From: Mycobacterium sp. GA-2829
GTDB taxonomy: Bacteria > Actinomycetota > Actinomycetes > Mycobacteriales > Mycobacteriaceae
Length of the DNA stretch: 64,000 bases
Assembly: GCF_001499965.1 (NCBI RefSeq)
Contig: NZ_LQIT01000089.1
Coordinates: 124,001 to 188,000, forward strand
Reading direction: 5' to 3'
Part shown: piece by piece, positions 32,026 to 41,450 of the stretch
Position numbering within the stretch: the first letter of the stretch is position 1
How the letters are laid out: each line of letters opens with the position of its first letter
Program-made: the position numbers and the translations under genes
Notes under the pieces: generated by a model
The model's input: the letters and a program-made list of their open reading frames with translations, nothing else
Database searches by the model: none
Told to the model about the DNA's origin: nothing

Positions 32026-34292
32026 CGCGCCGGCGGGTGCGGGTGTGCGTACGCGGCGTGGTGCAGGGCGTCGGGTTCCGCCCGTTCGTGTACACGACGG
32101 CCACCGCGCTCGGGCTGTCCGGCTCGGTGCGCAACGACAGCGCGGGCGCGGTCATCGAGGTGGAGGGCGCCGCGGCTGCGGTCGCGGACTTCCTCGACCG
32201 GGTGCGTGACCACCCGCCGCCGCTCGCGGTCGTCGAGGGTGTCGACACCGTCGAGCTCCCGCCCGCCGGCGGTACCGATTTCGTCATCGCGGGCACCTCC
32301 CGCGGCGGCGGCCGCACGCTGACCTCGCCCGACGTCGCGATGTGTGCGGAATGTGCCGCCGAACAACGTGATCCGCGCAACCGGCGCTATCGCCACCCGT
32401 TCGTCAACTGCACCAACTGCGGCCCGCGGTTCACCATCATCGCCGCCCTGCCCTACGACCGCGCCGCCACGTCGATGGCCGGGTTCGCGATGTGCGCCGA
32501 CTGCGCCCGCGAATACGTCGACCCCGGCGACCGCCGCTTCCACGCCCAGCCGGTGTGCTGTCCGCGGTGCGGTCCCACGTTGACCTTCCACACCGGTGGC
32601 ACCCCGGCGCGGTCCGGCGAGGCGGCGCTGGCGCAGGCCCGGCGGCTCCTGCGCGACGGCGGCGTCGTGGCGGTCAAGGGCATCGGCGGCTACCACCTGG
32701 CCTGCGACGCCGCCGACGCATCGGCGGTGACGGAACTGCGACGGCGCAAACGCCGCGGCGACAAACCGTTCGCGGTCATGGTGCCCGACCTCCCCACCGC
32801 ACACCGGATCGCCGTGCTCGACGATGCCGCCGCGCGCGTGCTCACCGGGCCGCAACGCCCGATCGTGCTGGCGCCGCGCCGGCCCGGGGCGCCCGTCGCG
32901 GTGGCGGTGGCACCCGCCATCCCCGATCTCGGTGTGCTGCTGGCCTATTCACCGCTGCACACCCTGCTGTTCGGGCTGCCCGGCGACGAACCGGGCCCGC
33001 AGGTGCTGGTGATGACGTCGGGGAACCTCGCCGGTGAACCGCTGTGCTACCGCGACGACGACGCCCTCGAGCGGTTGGCGGGTCTGGCCGACGGGTGGCT
33101 GTGCCACGACCGGCCGATCCTCGTCCCGTGTGACGACTCGGTGGTGCGGGTCGTCGACGGCAGGGAACTGCCCGTGCGGCGGTCCCGCGGATACGCGCCG
33201 CTGCCGGTGGCGCTGCCCGTCCCGGTCGCGCCGACGCTGGCGGTCGGGGCCGACCTCAAGAACACGATGGCCGTCGCCGACGGCCGCTACGCCTGGCTGA
33301 GCCAGCACATCGGTGACATGGACGATCTGGCGACGCTGTCGGCGTTCACCGCGGCCGAAGAGCACCTGCGCCTGCTCACCGGCGTGGCACCCACCATCGT
33401 GGCCGCCGACGCCCACCCCCGGTACCGCTCCACCGACTGGGCGCACCGGCATGCGCGCGGTAGGCCGGTGCGCACCGTCCAGCACCACCACGCCCACATC
33501 GCGGCGGTGATGGCCGAACACGGCCTCGACGAGCCGGTACTCGGATTCGCCTTCGACGGAACCGGTTACGGGCCGGACGGCGCGGTCTGGGGTGGCGAGG
33601 TGATGGTCGCCGACTACAAGGGATACCGCCGGACCGCCGCGCTGCGCTACGTCCCGCTGCCCGGCGGCGACGTCAGCGTGCGACGGCCCTACCGGATGGC
33701 GCTCGCGCATCTGTTGGCGGCCGGACTCCCCTGGGACGACGGGTTACCGCCGGTGCGCGCATGCCCCGACGACGAGCGACGGGTGCTGCGCCACCAACTC
33801 GGGACCGGACTGCACTGCGTACCGACGTCGAGCATGGGCCGGCTCTTCGACGCCGTCGCCGCCCTGGCGGGAGTCCGGCAGCGCGTGGACTACGAGGCGC
33901 AGGCGGCGATCGAGTTGGAGGGGCTGGCCCGCATGGTCACCGATCCGCCTGCGCCGTATGCGTTCTCCGTCGACGAGACCGCCGCGCCGGCGCTGATCGA
34001 GCCCGCCCCTGTGCTGCGCGCGATCGTCGCCGACGTCGCTCGCGGGGTGTCCGCGGCCGTGGTCGGGTGGCGGTTCCACCGCGCCGTCGCCGACCTCGTC
34101 CTGCGACTCGCCGACGGGACCGGATCGGTGGTGGCGCTCTCGGGCGGCGTCTTCCAGAACGCGCTGCTGCTGCGGATGGTGCTCGAGGGCTTCGCCGCAC
34201 GTGGCACCCCGGTGCTGACCCACCACCGGGTGCCGCCGAACGACGGCGGTATCGCGCTGGGCCAACTGATGGTCGCGAACATGGGATCGTAG
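32022..34292 (+). CDS. hypF: Carbamoyltransferase HypF
   Basis: HypF makes the cyanide precursor from carbamoyl phosphate and transfers it to the C-terminal Cys of HypE. The 756-residue protein has an acylphosphatase domain (V-Q-G-V-G-F-R-P-F, about 12-20), paired zinc fingers (C-A-E-C, C-T-N-C, C-A-D-C, C-P-R-C; about 105-190), a YrdC-like domain and a Kae1-like C-terminal domain with H-H-H-A-H and G-F-A-F-D-G-T-G-Y-G. It starts at a GTG overlapping the hypC stop. Confidence 0.96.
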   Translation: MTRRRVRVCVRGVVQGVGFRPFVYTTATALGLSGSVRNDSAGAVIEVEGAAAAVADFLDRVRDHPPPLAVVEGVDTVELPPAGGTDFVIAGTSRGGGRTLTSPDVAMCAECAAEQRDPRNRRYRHPFVNCTNCGPRFTIIAALPYDRAATSMAGFAMCADCAREYVDPGDRRFHAQPVCCPRCGPTLTFHTGGTPARSGEAALAQARRLLRDGGVVAVKGIGGYHLACDAADASAVTELRRRKRRGDKPFAVMVPDLPTAHRIAVLDDAAARVLTGPQRPIVLAPRRPGAPVAVAVAPAIPDLGVLLAYSPLHTLLFGLPGDEPGPQVLVMTSGNLAGEPLCYRDDDALERLAGLADGWLCHDRPILVPCDDSVVRVVDGRELPVRRSRGYAPLPVALPVPVAPTLAVGADLKNTMAVADGRYAWLSQHIGDMDDLATLSAFTAAEEHLRLLTGVAPTIVAADAHPRYRSTDWAHRHARGRPVRTVQHHHAHIAAVMAEHGLDEPVLGFAFDGTGYGPDGAVWGGEVMVADYKGYRRTAALRYVPLPGGDVSVRRPYRMALAHLLAAGLPWDDGLPPVRACPDDERRVLRHQLGTGLHCVPTSSMGRLFDAVAALAGVRQRVDYEAQAAIELEGLARMVTDPPAPYAFSVDETAAPALIEPAPVLRAIVADVARGVSAAVVGWRFHRAVADLVLRLADGTGSVVALSGGVFQNALLLRMVLEGFAARGTPVLTHHRVPPNDGGIALGQLMVANMGS

Positions 34293-34306
34293 AAGGGAGA
34301 ACGCCG

Positions 34307-34606
34307 ATGTGTCTGGCGGTTCCGGGGAAGATCGAGAGCGTGTCCGACCGCGACGGCACGCTGATGGCCGTCGTCGACTTCGGCGGCATCAAGAAAGACG
34401 TGTGCCTGCAATACATTCCCGATGCGCGCGAGGGCCAGTACGTGGTGGTGCACGTCGGATTCGCGATCCAGCGCCTCGACGAGGAGTCGGCGATGCGCAC
34501 CCTGCGCGAATTCGAACATCTCGGCGTCCTGGCCGAGGAGTTCGGTGACGGATTCGAACTGGCCGCCCGCCAAGCCGGTGTGGCCAACCCCGACAGCGGG
34601 AGGTGA
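34307..34606 (+). CDS. hypC: HypC-family chaperone (second copy)
   Basis: The 99-residue protein starts M-C-L-A-V-P-G-K-I and has the HypC barrel plus an extra C-terminal helix (E-S-A-M-R-T-L-R-E-F-E-H-L). An AGAAGGGAGA ribosome site precedes the ATG. It is next to hypD, the usual HypC partner, so it is the better candidate for the classical Fe-ligand scaffold. It shares only the family pattern with the copy at 31771. Confidence 0.93.
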   Translation: MCLAVPGKIESVSDRDGTLMAVVDFGGIKKDVCLQYIPDAREGQYVVVHVGFAIQRLDEESAMRTLREFEHLGVLAEEFGDGFELAARQAGVANPDSGR

Positions 34607-34610
34607 CGGG

Positions 34611-35711
34611 ATGAAGTACCTCGACGAGTTCAGTGACCCCGAGTTGGCGGCCCGGCTCGTGGCACAGATCAAGGCCGTCACGACCCGGCGCTGGTCGATC
34701 ATGGAAGTCTGTGGCGGCCAGACGCATTCGATCATCCGCCACGGTATCGACCAGCTGCTGCCCGATCAGATCGAGATGATCCACGGCCCGGGGTGCCCGG
34801 TGTGCGTCACGCCGCTGGAGATCATCGACAAGGCGTTGGAGATCGCGTCCAGGCCCGAGGTGATCTTCTGCTCGTTCGGCGACATGCTGCGCGTACCGGG
34901 CAGCGAGAAGGACCTGTTCCGGGTCAAGAGCGAGGGCGGTGACGTGCGCGTGGTGTACTCGCCGCTGGATGCGCTGACCGTGGCCCGCCAGAACCCGGAC
35001 CGGCAGGTGGTGTTCTTCGGCATCGGATTCGAGACCACCGCCCCGGCCAACGCGATGACCGTCTACCAGGCCCGGCGTCTCGGCATCACCAACTTCTCAC
35101 TGCTGGTGTCGCATGTGCTGGTGCCGCCAGCGATCTCGGCGATCATGGAATCCCCCACCTGCCGCGTGCAGGCGTTCCTCGCCGCCGGCCACGTCTGCTC
35201 GGTGATGGGCACCGACGAGTATCCGCCGCTGTGCGACAAGTACGGCATCCCGATCGTGGTCACCGGTTTCGAACCACTCGACATCCTCGAGGGCATCCGG
35301 CGCACCGTCGTGCAACTCGAAGCCGGCCGCCACGAACTGGAGAACGCCTACCCGCGCGCGGTCCGCGCCGAGGGCAATCCGGCGGCCAAGGCGATGCTGA
35401 CCGACGTCTTCGAGCCCACCGACCGCAGTTGGCGCGGCATCGGGATGATCCCGGCCAGCGGGTGGCGGCTCTCCCCCGCCTACCGGGAGTTCGACGCCGA
35501 GTACCGGTTCGCGGTGACCGACATCCACACCGAGGAGTCCACGCTGTGCCGGTCGGGTGAGGTGCTGCAGGGGTTGATCAAACCGCACGAGTGCGCGGCG
35601 TTCGGCACGGTGTGCACACCACGGAATCCGCTCGGCGCGACCATGGTGTCGTCGGAGGGCGCGTGCGCAGCGTACTACCTGTATCGGCGGCTCGAGGTGA
35701 GCCATGCGTGA
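34611..35711 (+). CDS. hypD: Hydrogenase Fe-ligand assembly protein HypD
   Basis: HypD is the iron-sulfur scaffold on which the Fe(CN)2CO group is built with HypC. The 366-residue protein has the motif M-E-V-C-G-G-Q-T-H (Gln where E. coli has His), G-P-G-C-P-V-C, F-F-G-I-G-F-E-T-T-A-P and cluster cysteines in the C-terminal third. It starts 4 bases after the second hypC and overlaps hypE by 8 bases. Confidence 0.96.
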   Translation: MKYLDEFSDPELAARLVAQIKAVTTRRWSIMEVCGGQTHSIIRHGIDQLLPDQIEMIHGPGCPVCVTPLEIIDKALEIASRPEVIFCSFGDMLRVPGSEKDLFRVKSEGGDVRVVYSPLDALTVARQNPDRQVVFFGIGFETTAPANAMTVYQARRLGITNFSLLVSHVLVPPAISAIMESPTCRVQAFLAAGHVCSVMGTDEYPPLCDKYGIPIVVTGFEPLDILEGIRRTVVQLEAGRHELENAYPRAVRAEGNPAAKAMLTDVFEPTDRSWRGIGMIPASGWRLSPAYREFDAEYRFAVTDIHTEESTLCRSGEVLQGLIKPHECAAFGTVCTPRNPLGATMVSSEGACAAYYLYRRLEVSHA

Positions 35712-36771
35712 GGACAGCGCGGCCATCGATATGGACAGCTGGGTGTGCCCTGCCCCACTGCGCGATTCGCCGAACATCGTGATGGGCCACGGCGGCGGCG
35801 GTGCGATGTCCGGTGAACTCATCGAGCACCTGTTCCTGCCCGCATACGGCCCGGCCGCCGACGCCGCGCTGGGCGACGCCGCCGTCGTCGAGGTCGACGG
35901 CACCCGGCTCGCCTTCTCCACGGACTCCTTCGTCGTCAAACCGATGGTGTTCCCGGGCGGCACGATCGGCGACCTCGCGGTCAACGGCACCGTGAACGAC
36001 CTCGCCATGGCCGGTGCGACGCCGACGGTGCTGTCGACGGCGTTCATCCTCGAGGAGGGCACGCCGCTCGACGAGTTGGCCCGCGTCGCCCAGGCGGTCG
36101 GCACCGCGGCGCTGGCCGCGGGCGTGAAACTGGTGACCGGCGACACCAAGGTCGTCGACTCCGGCCACGGTGACGGCGTCTACATCAACACCAGCGGCAT
36201 CGGGCTCATCGATCCGCGAGTCGACATCCGGCCGCAGCGCGCGAGCGTGGGCGACGCCGTCATCGTCAGCGGCGACATCGGGGTCCACGGGGTCGCGGTG
36301 ATGAGTTGCCGCGAGGGGTTGGAGTTCGCGACGACCGTCGCCAGCGACACGGCGCCGCTGCACGGACTGGTCGCCGCGATGATCGACACCGGCGCCGACA
36401 TCCACACGCTGCGTGACCCCACCCGGGGCGGTATGGCGGCCACGCTCAACGAGATCGCCAGGGCCGCGTCGGTCGGCATCGCCCTCGACGAGCGGGCGCT
36501 GCCGATACCGCCGCAGGTGCGCGACGCGTGCGGGCTGCTCGGCCTGGACCCGATGTACGTGGCCAACGAGGGCAAGCTGGTGGCGTTCGTGCCCGCCGCG
36601 GGCGCCGAGCGGGTGCTGACGGCGATGCGGGACCACCCGCTGGGCGCCCGCGCCGCGCTCATCGGCACGTGCGTGGCCGACCATCCGGGCATGGTCGTGG
36701 CGCGCACCGCGCTCGGCGGCACCCGGGTGGTGGATCTGCCGGTGGGCGAACAACTTCCGCGGATCTGCTGA
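35704..36771 (+). CDS. hypE: Hydrogenase cyanide-forming protein HypE
   Basis: HypE dehydrates a carbamoyl group on its C-terminal Cys to cyanide for the active-site iron. The 355-residue protein is AIR-synthase-like, with G-H-G-G-G-G near the N-terminus, F-S-T-D-S-F-V-V, N-G-T-V-N-D-L-A-M, and the terminal P-R-I-C with the modified Cys as last residue. It overlaps the end of hypD. Confidence 0.96.
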   Translation: MREDSAAIDMDSWVCPAPLRDSPNIVMGHGGGGAMSGELIEHLFLPAYGPAADAALGDAAVVEVDGTRLAFSTDSFVVKPMVFPGGTIGDLAVNGTVNDLAMAGATPTVLSTAFILEEGTPLDELARVAQAVGTAALAAGVKLVTGDTKVVDSGHGDGVYINTSGIGLIDPRVDIRPQRASVGDAVIVSGDIGVHGVAVMSCREGLEFATTVASDTAPLHGLVAAMIDTGADIHTLRDPTRGGMAATLNEIARAASVGIALDERALPIPPQVRDACGLLGLDPMYVANEGKLVAFVPAAGAERVLTAMRDHPLGARAALIGTCVADHPGMVVARTALGGTRVVDLPVGEQLPRIC

Positions 36772-36772
36772 C

Positions 36773-37483
36773 ATGGCACTGCGGACCCGGCGGGACGGCC
36801 GCACCCTCTTCGCGCAGTACGCGTTCCCGCCCAACGAACTCGGGTACTGCGGCCCGCCCGGCGTCGCGGGCGCCGGGTTGGCGGGCCGGGCCCGGGAGTT
36901 CGACGGCGCCTGGCCGTACCTGGAGGCATTGGCCGCCGCCGGGAATGCGGACGTGCTCGACGACGAGGTGGTGCACAGCTATTGGATCGGCGGGGCGCTG
37001 CTGGCGGCGGTGGACCCGTCGGATCTGCTGACGCGGTTGCGGTGCGCGTTCGCCGGTCAGGTGACGGGTCTGCTCGACGCGGTGGCCGAACACGGGGTGT
37101 CGGCGCACCACAGTTTCCACGTTCTCGTCGTGTACCCCTGGATCCGTTTCCTCGACCGCGACCCCGCGACACCGCTGCGAATCATGCAGATGTGCCGGAT
37201 CCGTTGGGGCACGGTCGAATACGTCGACGACGACCACGTCGTGCTGAGCAGCCGGCCGCTGACGGTGACGGACCGGGCGCTGGGACTGGGCGCCCCCCGC
37301 TGCGAGCGGGTGCGGTGGCGCAGGGACGGGACCGCACTGTCGGACACACCCCGACCGGGCGACCTGGTCGCCGCGCACTGGGACTGGGTGTGCGGGGCCC
37401 TGACCGAGGGCGACGTCACGGCGCTGCAGACCGCCACGTCGGTGACCCTCGCCCTCGTCAACGACGTTCTGGAGAGGAGTTGA
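36773..37483 (+). CDS. DUF6390-type protein at the end of the hydrogenase operon
   Basis: The 236-residue soluble protein has no signal or membrane helix. It contains F-P-P-N-E-L-G-Y-C-G-P-P, H-S-Y-W-I-G-G and H-S-F-H-V-L-V-V-Y-P-W-I-R-F, with conserved-looking His, Cys and Trp residues. It begins one base after the hypE stop. I associate it with actinobacterial hydrogenase clusters but no function is known to me. Confidence 0.68.
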   Translation: MALRTRRDGRTLFAQYAFPPNELGYCGPPGVAGAGLAGRAREFDGAWPYLEALAAAGNADVLDDEVVHSYWIGGALLAAVDPSDLLTRLRCAFAGQVTGLLDAVAEHGVSAHHSFHVLVVYPWIRFLDRDPATPLRIMQMCRIRWGTVEYVDDDHVVLSSRPLTVTDRALGLGAPRCERVRWRRDGTALSDTPRPGDLVAAHWDWVCGALTEGDVTALQTATSVTLALVNDVLERS

Positions 37484-37484
37484 G

Positions 37485-37796
37485 ATGAGTAGCACGAACG
37501 AACGGCTGTCGGAGGAACCGCAGGAGCGACGCGGGGCGCCGGGCTCCCGGGACACCGGGTCGGATGCGCCGTCGGGCGGGCCCGCCGACCGGCCGTCGGG
37601 CACCTATCGCGGTGACGAGACGGTGCCCTCGCATCCCGAACAGGGCGACCCCGAGCAGACCGGGAGCGAGAAGACCGAGGCGCCGCCCTCGGACGCCGAA
37701 CCCGCCGTACCGCCCTACGGGGGCAGGCAGACGTCGGCGAAACCGGACACCGGCGGGCCGACCGGAGCGGTGAAACCGGTCACCGACACGGGCTGA
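37485..37796 (+). CDS. Short hydrophilic, probably disordered protein
   Basis: The 103 residues are rich in Gly, Pro, Glu, Ser, Thr and Asp with almost no hydrophobic core, typical of intrinsic disorder. The ATG follows GGAGAGGAGTTGAG, a good ribosome site, and starts one base after the preceding stop. That supports translation as the last gene of the operon. I recognise no family and see no Cys or metal-binding pattern. Confidence 0.6.
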   Translation: MSSTNERLSEEPQERRGAPGSRDTGSDAPSGGPADRPSGTYRGDETVPSHPEQGDPEQTGSEKTEAPPSDAEPAVPPYGGRQTSAKPDTGGPTGAVKPVTDTG

Positions 37797-37802
37797 CGCC
37801 CC

Positions 37803-37997
37803 TCACCACTGATCGCGCGGGACGTCGAAATCGGCGCACAGCGCCCGCCACACGTCGCGGGGCTCGACGCCCTCCTCGATGGCCTGGGCGGCGGTGCGCC
37901 CACCGAAGCCACTGAGCACATGGTCGACGAGCAGCGACCGGCCGCGGATCGAGCCGAACTGGCCGTCGACGAGTTCGTGGAATTCCGTCAGTCGCAC
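37803..37997 (-). CDS. DUF3046 protein (Rv2738c-like)
   Basis: The 64-residue protein starts at GTG with M-R-L-T-E-F-H and has the small helical DUF3046 pattern, ending D-V-P-R-D-Q-W. In mycobacteria this gene usually lies downstream of recA-recX; here the hydrogenase cluster separates it from recA. It converges with the hydrogenase operon, six bases apart. Function is unknown. Confidence 0.82.
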   Translation of the reverse strand: MRLTEFHELVDGQFGSIRGRSLLVDHVLSGFGGRTAAQAIEEGVEPRDVWRALCADFDVPRDQW

Positions 37998-38006
37998 GCC
38001 ACCAAA

Positions 38007-39170
38007 TTACGCGAGCGTGCGGCGGCACACCTGTACCGGATCGGTGACCTGTCCCGCAGTCTCCGCCGCCAGGCGTGCCGCGGCCCGGTAACCGGGGGTG
38101 TCGAGCACCTCCCGCACGGCCGCCGCGAGCGCCGGTCCGCTCAACGGTCGCACCAGCTGCGCACTGCCTTGCCGGACAACACGATTGGCGATCTCCCACT
38201 GGTCGCCGCCGCCGGGTACCACCACCATCGGCACCCCGGCCAGCAGTGTCTTGGCCACCATACCGTGGCCGCCACCGCAGATCACCACGTCGGCGTGGGT
38301 GAGCAGTTCGTCCTGACGGCCCAGCCCGACCGCCGCCCAGGGCGGCACCGGACCGTCGGGCCCCGACAACCGGGACACCACCACCCGCGCGCCGGCGGGC
38401 AATACGCTACCGGGCGTCAAAACCTCGAGCGCCACCTCGGCGACCCCACGTTCGCCCGTCGTGGCCGTCGACGGGGCGACCAGTACGACCGGGCCGTCGC
38501 CGGCGGGAACGTCGAGCACCTGCGCGGTGGGCTCGAAGTGCAGCGGGCCGACGAGGACCGCCTCGGCGGGCCAGTCCGGACGGGGCACCTCCAGGGCGGG
38601 CAGCGTGGCGATCAGCCGCCGCAGCGGGCCGGGATCCTCGGCGGGCAGTCCAATCCCGGTTCGGGCCTCGGCGCGCTGAGCCAGCCCCTGCCGCCATGAC
38701 CGCGCGGTGAGCGCCCGCATCACCGCATCCCGCAGCCTGCCCCGTACGCCCACGCCGGGCGCCAGTCCGCTGCCGATGGGCGGCAACCCCCTCGACGGCC
38801 GGTACAGCGGATGCGGGTTGAGCTCCACCCAGGGGCGGCCGAGCAGTTCGGCGGCCAGCCCCCCGCATGCGGTGATGACGTCGGACACTACGAGGTCTGG
38901 GTTCAGGGCCTCGAGCACCGGCGCGTTGAGCACCGCCATCCGGGCGGCGCGGCGGTGGATCTTGGCGCCGGCGTCGGCGTCGTCATCGTCCTCGGTGGGG
39001 TCGAGTCCGAGGAGTTCCTCGGCGTTCACACCGGCCGCTCGGGCAGTGTCGAGCCATTCGACCCCGGTCAGCAGCGTGGGCTCGTCGCCCGCGGCGGCGA
39101 ATTTCCGGCACAGGGCGATCGCGGGGAACGCGTGCCCCGGATCCGGACCGGCGACGACGGCGACACGCAC
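38007..39170 (-). CDS. Glycosyltransferase, MGT-like (Rv2739c-like)
   Basis: The 387-residue GT-B protein starts V-R-V-A-V-V-A-G-P-D-P-G-H-A and has the nucleotide-sugar region C-G-G-G-H-G-M-V-A-K-T-L-L-A-G-V-P. An Asp-rich loop lies near residue 68. The GTG at 39170 fits the domain start; a TTG eight codons earlier is possible. It matches Rv2739c by position and type. The acceptor is unknown. Confidence 0.82.
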   Translation of the reverse strand: MRVAVVAGPDPGHAFPAIALCRKFAAAGDEPTLLTGVEWLDTARAAGVNAEELLGLDPTEDDDDADAGAKIHRRAARMAVLNAPVLEALNPDLVVSDVITACGGLAAELLGRPWVELNPHPLYRPSRGLPPIGSGLAPGVGVRGRLRDAVMRALTARSWRQGLAQRAEARTGIGLPAEDPGPLRRLIATLPALEVPRPDWPAEAVLVGPLHFEPTAQVLDVPAGDGPVVLVAPSTATTGERGVAEVALEVLTPGSVLPAGARVVVSRLSGPDGPVPPWAAVGLGRQDELLTHADVVICGGGHGMVAKTLLAGVPMVVVPGGGDQWEIANRVVRQGSAQLVRPLSGPALAAAVREVLDTPGYRAAARLAAETAGQVTDPVQVCRRTLA

Positions 39171-39231
39171 CCGCTCACCCTGCCACAGCAACAACCGTCC
39201 AGTGCCCGCGGGCGCGGACTACCCTGAGCCC

Positions 39232-39681
39232 ATGACCGACTCGAGCAACGGCTCCACGTCAGCCCTGCAGAGCACGACCAACGCCCGCACGGTGGAGACC
39301 TTCCTCTTCGGCCTCCAGGACGAGGACTTCGACGCCGCGGAGTCCTTGATGGCCGACCACATCGCCTGGCACAACGTCGGCTTCCCGATCATCCGCGGGC
39401 GCACCCGCATCTCCAAGCTCTTCCGCAGCGGCCAGGGGCGGATGCGGTTCGAGGTGAAGTTCCACAACATCGCCGCCGAGGGCGACACCGTGCTCACCGA
39501 ACGCACCGACGCGCTCATCTTCGGTCCGGTGCGGTTGCAGTTCTGGGTGTGCGGCGTCTTCGAGGTGCACGCGGGCAAGGTCACGGTGTGGCGGGACTAC
39601 TTCGACAAGCTCGGCTTCCTCACCTCGACGGTGCGCGGTCTGCTGGCCGTACCGTTCCCCGCGCTCCGCCCGACGATGTAG
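39232..39681 (+). CDS. ephG: Limonene-1,2-epoxide-hydrolase-like protein (EphG)
   Basis: The 149-residue protein belongs to the small NTF2-fold epoxide hydrolases. The Asp-Arg-Asp triad is suggested by T-D-A-L, I-R-G-R-T-R and W-R-D-Y-F-D. It corresponds to Rv2740, whose product hydrates bulky epoxides including sterol and fatty-acid types. It is divergent from the glycosyltransferase and converges with pspM. Confidence 0.87.
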   Translation: MTDSSNGSTSALQSTTNARTVETFLFGLQDEDFDAAESLMADHIAWHNVGFPIIRGRTRISKLFRSGQGRMRFEVKFHNIAAEGDTVLTERTDALIFGPVRLQFWVCGVFEVHAGKVTVWRDYFDKLGFLTSTVRGLLAVPFPALRPTM

Positions 39682-39685
39682 CGGT

Positions 39686-40507
39686 CTAAGCGCGGCGCAG
39701 GTGACCCAGTTCGTCGAACGCCTGCGCCCAGCCCTGCAGCCGGTCGGTGGCCGCGACGAGTTCCTCGCGGTGGCGCCGGCCGTACATGGGTGAGCTGGAC
39801 ATCGGGCCGTTGTTGGCCGCCGCCACGAGTTGCGCTGCTGCATCGACCATTTCGTGATACTGGCGCACACCCTGGTCCATCTGCGCGGTGAACGCGCGCA
39901 CCGTCGACTGCAGGTGGTTGCGCGACATCGGCGCCGAGGACATGGCGCGTTCCATCGACGCCACCTCCGCGGCGGTCGCGGCCATGGTGGCCGCGCTCTG
40001 CTGCGCCGCGGTGGTCAACTCGCGCAGTTCGTCGTGCGGCAGCATGCGCCCGCGTTCCATCACCCCGAGTAGGGAGAACAACGCGCGTTCGGCGTTCTGC
40101 AGCGCCGCCATCGGCGGGCGGGCAGCCGAAGTCCACGGCGGGAGCCGGCGCGAACCCCTGGTGCGGGCGGGCGGCAGCGGTTCGGCGCGCAGCCAGCGGT
40201 AGCGCAGCAACAGCAGGGTGGCGGGGAACATCGCCCCCGCGGCGATCGCCCCGGTGATGATGAAGACCCAGAACGGTGTGCTCCACGCGGCCAGTACCGC
40301 AGTGACGAGGATCCAGAACACGCTGGTGACGGCGAAGAACAACCCCAGCCGCAGCGCCCACCGCCGCTTGCGCAGCAGTTTCGCCCGCGGATCGGCAGCG
40401 GCGTGCAGCTTGTCGGCGACCACGTCGGACAGCTCTGCGGCGGTGTCGACCCCGCGTTGCACCATCGAACGCCACATCGTCGGGGCCGGCCTGCTCTGCG
40501 TCTTCAC
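39686..40507 (-). CDS. pspM: Membrane partner of PspA (PspM, Rv2743c-like)
   Basis: The 273-residue protein has a basic N-terminus, two hydrophobic helices (about 50-100) and a long helical cytoplasmic region. It matches Rv2743c, a membrane protein of the mycobacterial phage-shock-like envelope-stress system that recruits PspA. It follows pspA by 18 bases. No Rv2742c-like gene follows; ephG converges instead. Confidence 0.85.
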   Translation of the reverse strand: MKTQSRPAPTMWRSMVQRGVDTAAELSDVVADKLHAAADPRAKLLRKRRWALRLGLFFAVTSVFWILVTAVLAAWSTPFWVFIITGAIAAGAMFPATLLLLRYRWLRAEPLPPARTRGSRRLPPWTSAARPPMAALQNAERALFSLLGVMERGRMLPHDELRELTTAAQQSAATMAATAAEVASMERAMSSAPMSRNHLQSTVRAFTAQMDQGVRQYHEMVDAAAQLVAAANNGPMSSSPMYGRRHREELVAATDRLQGWAQAFDELGHLRRA

Positions 40508-40525
40508 TGCCTCACCTCACGGGAA

Positions 40526-41344
40526 CTATTGCGACAACGGGTTTTCCGGCGTCGGCGCAGCCGGGTTGGCGGCCGGAGTCGCGGGATTGGCCGCCGGGGT
40601 GGCGCCACCGGACGGCAGGGCGTCGCCCCGCATCGAGGCGCGGATCTGCTCGAGCCGGGAGTGGCCGGCCATCTGCACACTGGCCTGCTGCACCTCGAGC
40701 ATGCGGCCCTGTACAGAGTTCTGCGCGAGTTCGGCCTCGCCCATCGCGTTGGCGTAGCGCCGCTCGATCTTCTGGCGCACCTCGTCGAGGCTGGGCGTGG
40801 TGCCCGGTGCGGCGAGCTCGCTCATCGACCGCAGCGAGGAACTGACCTGCTCCTGCATCTTGGCCTGTTCGAGCTGGCTGAGCAGTTTGGTGCGCTCGGC
40901 GATCTTCTGCTGCAGCATCATCGCGTTCTGCTCGACGGCCTTCTTGGCCTGTCCCGCGGCCTGCAGCGCCTGGTCATGCAGGGTCTTGAGGTCTTCGACG
41001 CTCTGCTCGGCGGTGACCAGCTGCGCGGCGAACGCCTCGGCGGCGTTGTTGTACTCGGTCGCCTTGGCGGTGTCGCCGTTCGCGACCGCCTGGTCGGCCA
41101 GCGTGAGCGCCTGGCGGACGTTGACCTGCAGCTTCTCGATGTCGGCGAGCTGGCGGTTGAGCCGCATCTCCAGCTGACGCTGGTTGCCGATGACCTGGGC
41201 TGCCTGCTGGGTGAGGGCCTGGTGCTGGCGCTGCGCCTCTTCGATCGCCTGCTGGATCTGCACCTTCGGATCGGCGTACTCGTCGACCTTGGAGCTGAAC
41301 AGCGCCATCATGTACTTCCACGCCTTGACGAACGGGTTGGCCAT
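40526..41344 (-). CDS. pspA: Phage-shock protein A homologue (35-kDa antigen)
   Basis: PspA forms membrane-protecting oligomers under envelope stress and binds ClgR. The 272-residue protein is almost wholly coiled-coil, with the N-terminal amphipathic helix M-A-N-P-F-V-K-A-W-K-Y and a C-terminal Ala/Asn/Pro repeat (A-A-N-P-A). It lies between clgR and pspM, the order known in M. tuberculosis. Confidence 0.94.
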   Translation of the reverse strand: MANPFVKAWKYMMALFSSKVDEYADPKVQIQQAIEEAQRQHQALTQQAAQVIGNQRQLEMRLNRQLADIEKLQVNVRQALTLADQAVANGDTAKATEYNNAAEAFAAQLVTAEQSVEDLKTLHDQALQAAGQAKKAVEQNAMMLQQKIAERTKLLSQLEQAKMQEQVSSSLRSMSELAAPGTTPSLDEVRQKIERRYANAMGEAELAQNSVQGRMLEVQQASVQMAGHSRLEQIRASMRGDALPSGGATPAANPATPAANPAAPTPENPLSQ

Positions 41345-41450
41345 CGCTTCACTCCGCCTTCGGGTCTAGTCGACTAAGTCCTGTTGCCAACTTATCGGTT
41401 CTGTACACGTCACCACACCCCCGCAGAGGGTTCGGGGGCGTCAGGCCGGG

